Source of the DNA: Anaerolineae bacterium
Lineage (GTDB): Bacteria; Chloroflexota; Anaerolineae; Aggregatilineales; Phototrophicaceae
Length of the DNA: 6,365 nt
Reading direction: 5' to 3'
Assembly (NCBI GenBank): GCA_025454675.1
Contig: JALONZ010000132.1
Span: forward strand, 1-6,365
The notes below the pieces were generated by a model. The model saw nothing but the letters and a program-made list of their open reading frames with translations, was not told the DNA's origin and searched no databases. Position numbers and translations under genes: made by a program. This document shows positions 5,005 to 6,365 of the stretch, piece after piece; the first letter of the stretch is position 1, and every line of letters begins with the position of its first letter.

Positions 5005-6365
5005 TTGGCTCGGTAATGGCATTTTACAAGTCGGAAAATTCGCGTATCAATTGACCAGACCCATGCTATTCGCACAATCGGCGCAACAAGCCCATGAGGA
5101 GATTTTGCGCGTATTGAGCCTGTTGGATAGCAATACACCCGCCCAAAATACGATAAAACGGGTGTATCAATCCTCGTTTAAGTCGTATCCCGTGACGGTT
5201 GGCGGGGTGAATTTGCCTCATCCGTTCATCCTTGCGGCAGGATTTGTGAAGGGGCATGGATTCGAGACCGAAGCGGATGCACTCACGGTTGGGCGACATA
5301 AAAATATCATACCCGGTTGGCGTACCATGCCCAATTTGGTCGGCGCGGTTGAGATGGGGTCATTCACCCGTCATCCACGTTTGGGCAATAGTGGCACGGT
5401 GATTTGGCGCGATATTCCAACCCAATCCACCCAAAATCGTGTCGGACTCAAAAATCCGGGGGCGGTTGGCGCATCCGCATTTTTAGCACAGCACAAAGCC
5501 GATTTGCCCAAATTATTCGGGGTCAACATCGCGCCAACACCCGGTGTAGATGACCCAGACCAAGAAAAATCGGATGTGTTAGAGTCTATCAGCGCCTTCA
5601 TCACCAGAGGGGTGCGCCCCGCATGGTTTACGCTGAATCTCAGTTGCCCCAATACCGAAGATGACCCATCATCACATCAAACTGAATCGAAAACACGCCA
5701 TTTATGCCGTGCCATTTTGGATTTATTGGCGTATGAGGTCGGCGGGACAATTCCATTATGGGTCAAAATTAGCCCCACCCTATCCGATGAGCAATACCGC
5801 GTGTTGATGCGCGTCTTTGCCGATGAAGGCGTGAGTGCCGTGATTGCGACCAACACCATTGCCATGCCCACCCCAGATGATGAAAGCGTGGTGGCGGGTG
5901 TCGGTGGTGGCAAATTGCACCCTCATGCGGTGCGTGTAGCAGGCTTACTCATGGATGAAAAACGCACACACGGCTACGCGGTGGATGTGGTTGGTTGTGG
6001 CGGAATACAAGACCCCATCAGTTATTACGCCTTCCGCAAGCATGGCGTGATAGCGGTTCAATATTGGTCGGGGATGATTTTCAAAACACCCCTCATGGCG
6101 GCGCATATTTTAGCAGAATTAGAGGATAACCGAATGAACACCGATTTATCGCATCAAATTGCCTTATCGCTCGTCCAAATTGGCGCAGTGAAATTCACGC
6201 CGAATCAGCCTATCACCTTCAAATCAGGCATCTTATCACCTGTCTATGTGGATAATCGCATCATCCCCTATCATCCAACCGTCTGGGAAAAAGTAATCGC
6301 ACAATTCATCCACATCGCAACCGATATTTGCACTCCATTCGATGTTGTGGCGGGTATTGCAACAG
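4997..6365 (+). CDS. pyrD-pyrE: Dihydroorotate dehydrogenase-orotate phosphoribosyltransferase fusion (PyrD-PyrE), 3' end outside window
   Basis: I translated this frame codon by codon from the ATG at 4997 to the window edge. It is open for 456 codons with no stop and holds two enzymes of consecutive steps. Residues 1 to about 376 are an FMN-dependent dihydroorotate dehydrogenase: helical N-terminus with LTRPMLFAQSAQQAHE (19-34), HPFILAAGFVKG (75-86), GAVEMGS (116-122), NRVGLKNPGA (147-156), FGVNIAP (174-180), TLNLSCPNT (212-220) with the presumed catalytic base Cys217, VKISP (256-260), IATNT (283-287), VVGCGGIQDP (331-340) and VQYWSGMIFKTPL (354-366). Residues 380-456 start an orotate phosphoribosyltransferase, with only a few residues as linker. 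The N-terminal helix region resembles membrane-associated class 2 enzymes, but the base is Cys as in class 1. The start overlaps the pyrC stop by 8 bp, with GGGGTGA (4984-4990) upstream as a modest ribosome binding site. Confidence 0.88.
   Translation, partial: MVNWLGNGILQVGKFAYQLTRPMLFAQSAQQAHEEILRVLSLLDSNTPAQNTIKRVYQSSFKSYPVTVGGVNLPHPFILAAGFVKGHGFETEADALTVGRHKNIIPGWRTMPNLVGAVEMGSFTRHPRLGNSGTVIWRDIPTQSTQNRVGLKNPGAVGASAFLAQHKADLPKLFGVNIAPTPGVDDPDQEKSDVLESISAFITRGVRPAWFTLNLSCPNTEDDPSSHQTESKTRHLCRAILDLLAYEVGGTIPLWVKISPTLSDEQYRVLMRVFADEGVSAVIATNTIAMPTPDDESVVAGVGGGKLHPHAVRVAGLLMDEKRTHGYAVDVVGCGGIQDPISYYAFRKHGVIAVQYWSGMIFKTPLMAAHILAELEDNRMNTDLSHQIALSLVQIGAVKFTPNQPITFKSGILSPVYVDNRIIPYHPTVWEKVIAQFIHIATDICTPFDVVAGIAT
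6121..6126 (+). promoter_or_regulatory. Possible internal ribosome binding site for a free PyrE
   Basis: AGAGGA lies seven bases before the in-frame ATG at 6134, which is exactly where the PyrE domain begins. It could allow internal initiation and a separate OPRT in addition to the fusion. It may equally be a relic of a formerly separate pyrE start. Confidence 0.4.
6134..6365 (+). other. pyrE: Orotate phosphoribosyltransferase domain (N-terminal part) within the fusion
   Basis: The domain begins at Met380 of the fused chain and is cut by the window end after 77 residues. Diagnostic OPRT features are the N-terminal helix ending IGAVKF (395-400), the substrate loop ITFKSGILSPVYVDNR (406-421) with the KSG and SP.YVD.R signatures, and the strand DVVAGIAT (449-456), which matches the family 'd.iaGvat'. 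It would convert orotate and PRPP to OMP. The PRPP-binding motif and catalytic loop lie beyond the window, so completeness cannot be judged. Confidence 0.88.

Noticed and set aside
5066..5913. Minus-strand open frames of 77-93 codons opposite pyrD
   Set aside because: They are antisense to a well-supported DHODH, show no domain features, and fit codon-bias shadows.
1..6365. CRISPR array, tRNA/rRNA, insertion sequence, phage or toxin-antitoxin genes
   Set aside because: I saw no regularly spaced repeats, RNA-gene consensus, transposase or terminal repeats. Nearly all bases belong to identified metabolic genes.

Overview
The window reads as compact bacterial chromosome with two back-to-back transcription units and the tail of a third. 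GC content is moderate, genes are tightly packed, and there are no RNA genes, CRISPR arrays, insertion sequences or phage genes. The mix of a polyphosphate glucokinase, a CAD-like aspartate carbamoyltransferase and a CAD-like dihydroorotase fits a member of the Chloroflexota or a similar deep-branching lineage. That placement is a weak inference from protein style, not from a marker gene.

Layout. At 1-402 (+) is the C-terminal part of a MOSC-domain protein whose start lies outside the window. It converges on the minus-strand pair ppgK (464-1210) and pepA (1221-2738). A perfect 10-bp hairpin at 422-445 sits between the converging ends. pepA and ppgK form an operon: the ppgK ribosome binding site overlaps the pepA stop codon. 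A 131-bp divergent control region (2739-2869) carries a good minus-strand promoter for pepA-ppgK, a weaker overlapping plus-strand promoter for the pyr genes, and a 14-bp inverted repeat lying on both.

The right half (2870-6365, +) is a de novo pyrimidine operon in pathway order: pyrB, pyrC, then a single reading frame encoding dihydroorotate dehydrogenase (PyrD) joined without a stop to orotate phosphoribosyltransferase (PyrE). pyrB and pyrC overlap by ATGA and pyrC and pyrD by 8 bp, so the operon is probably translationally coupled. Together the products take carbamoyl phosphate plus aspartate to carbamoyl aspartate, dihydroorotate, orotate and OMP. Carbamoyl phosphate synthetase and OMP decarboxylase are not in the window.

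Main points of interest: (1) the in-frame PyrD-PyrE fusion, which puts steps 4 and 5 on one chain with almost no linker; (2) a DHODH with a class 2-like N-terminal region but a cysteine at the catalytic-base position, as in class 1; (3) ATCase and DHOase that both resemble the domains of animal CAD; (4) a pepA promoter interlocked with the pyr promoter, notable because E. coli PepA is also a pyrimidine-responsive regulator. No wholly new defence or mobile system is visible; the rest is ordinary metabolism.
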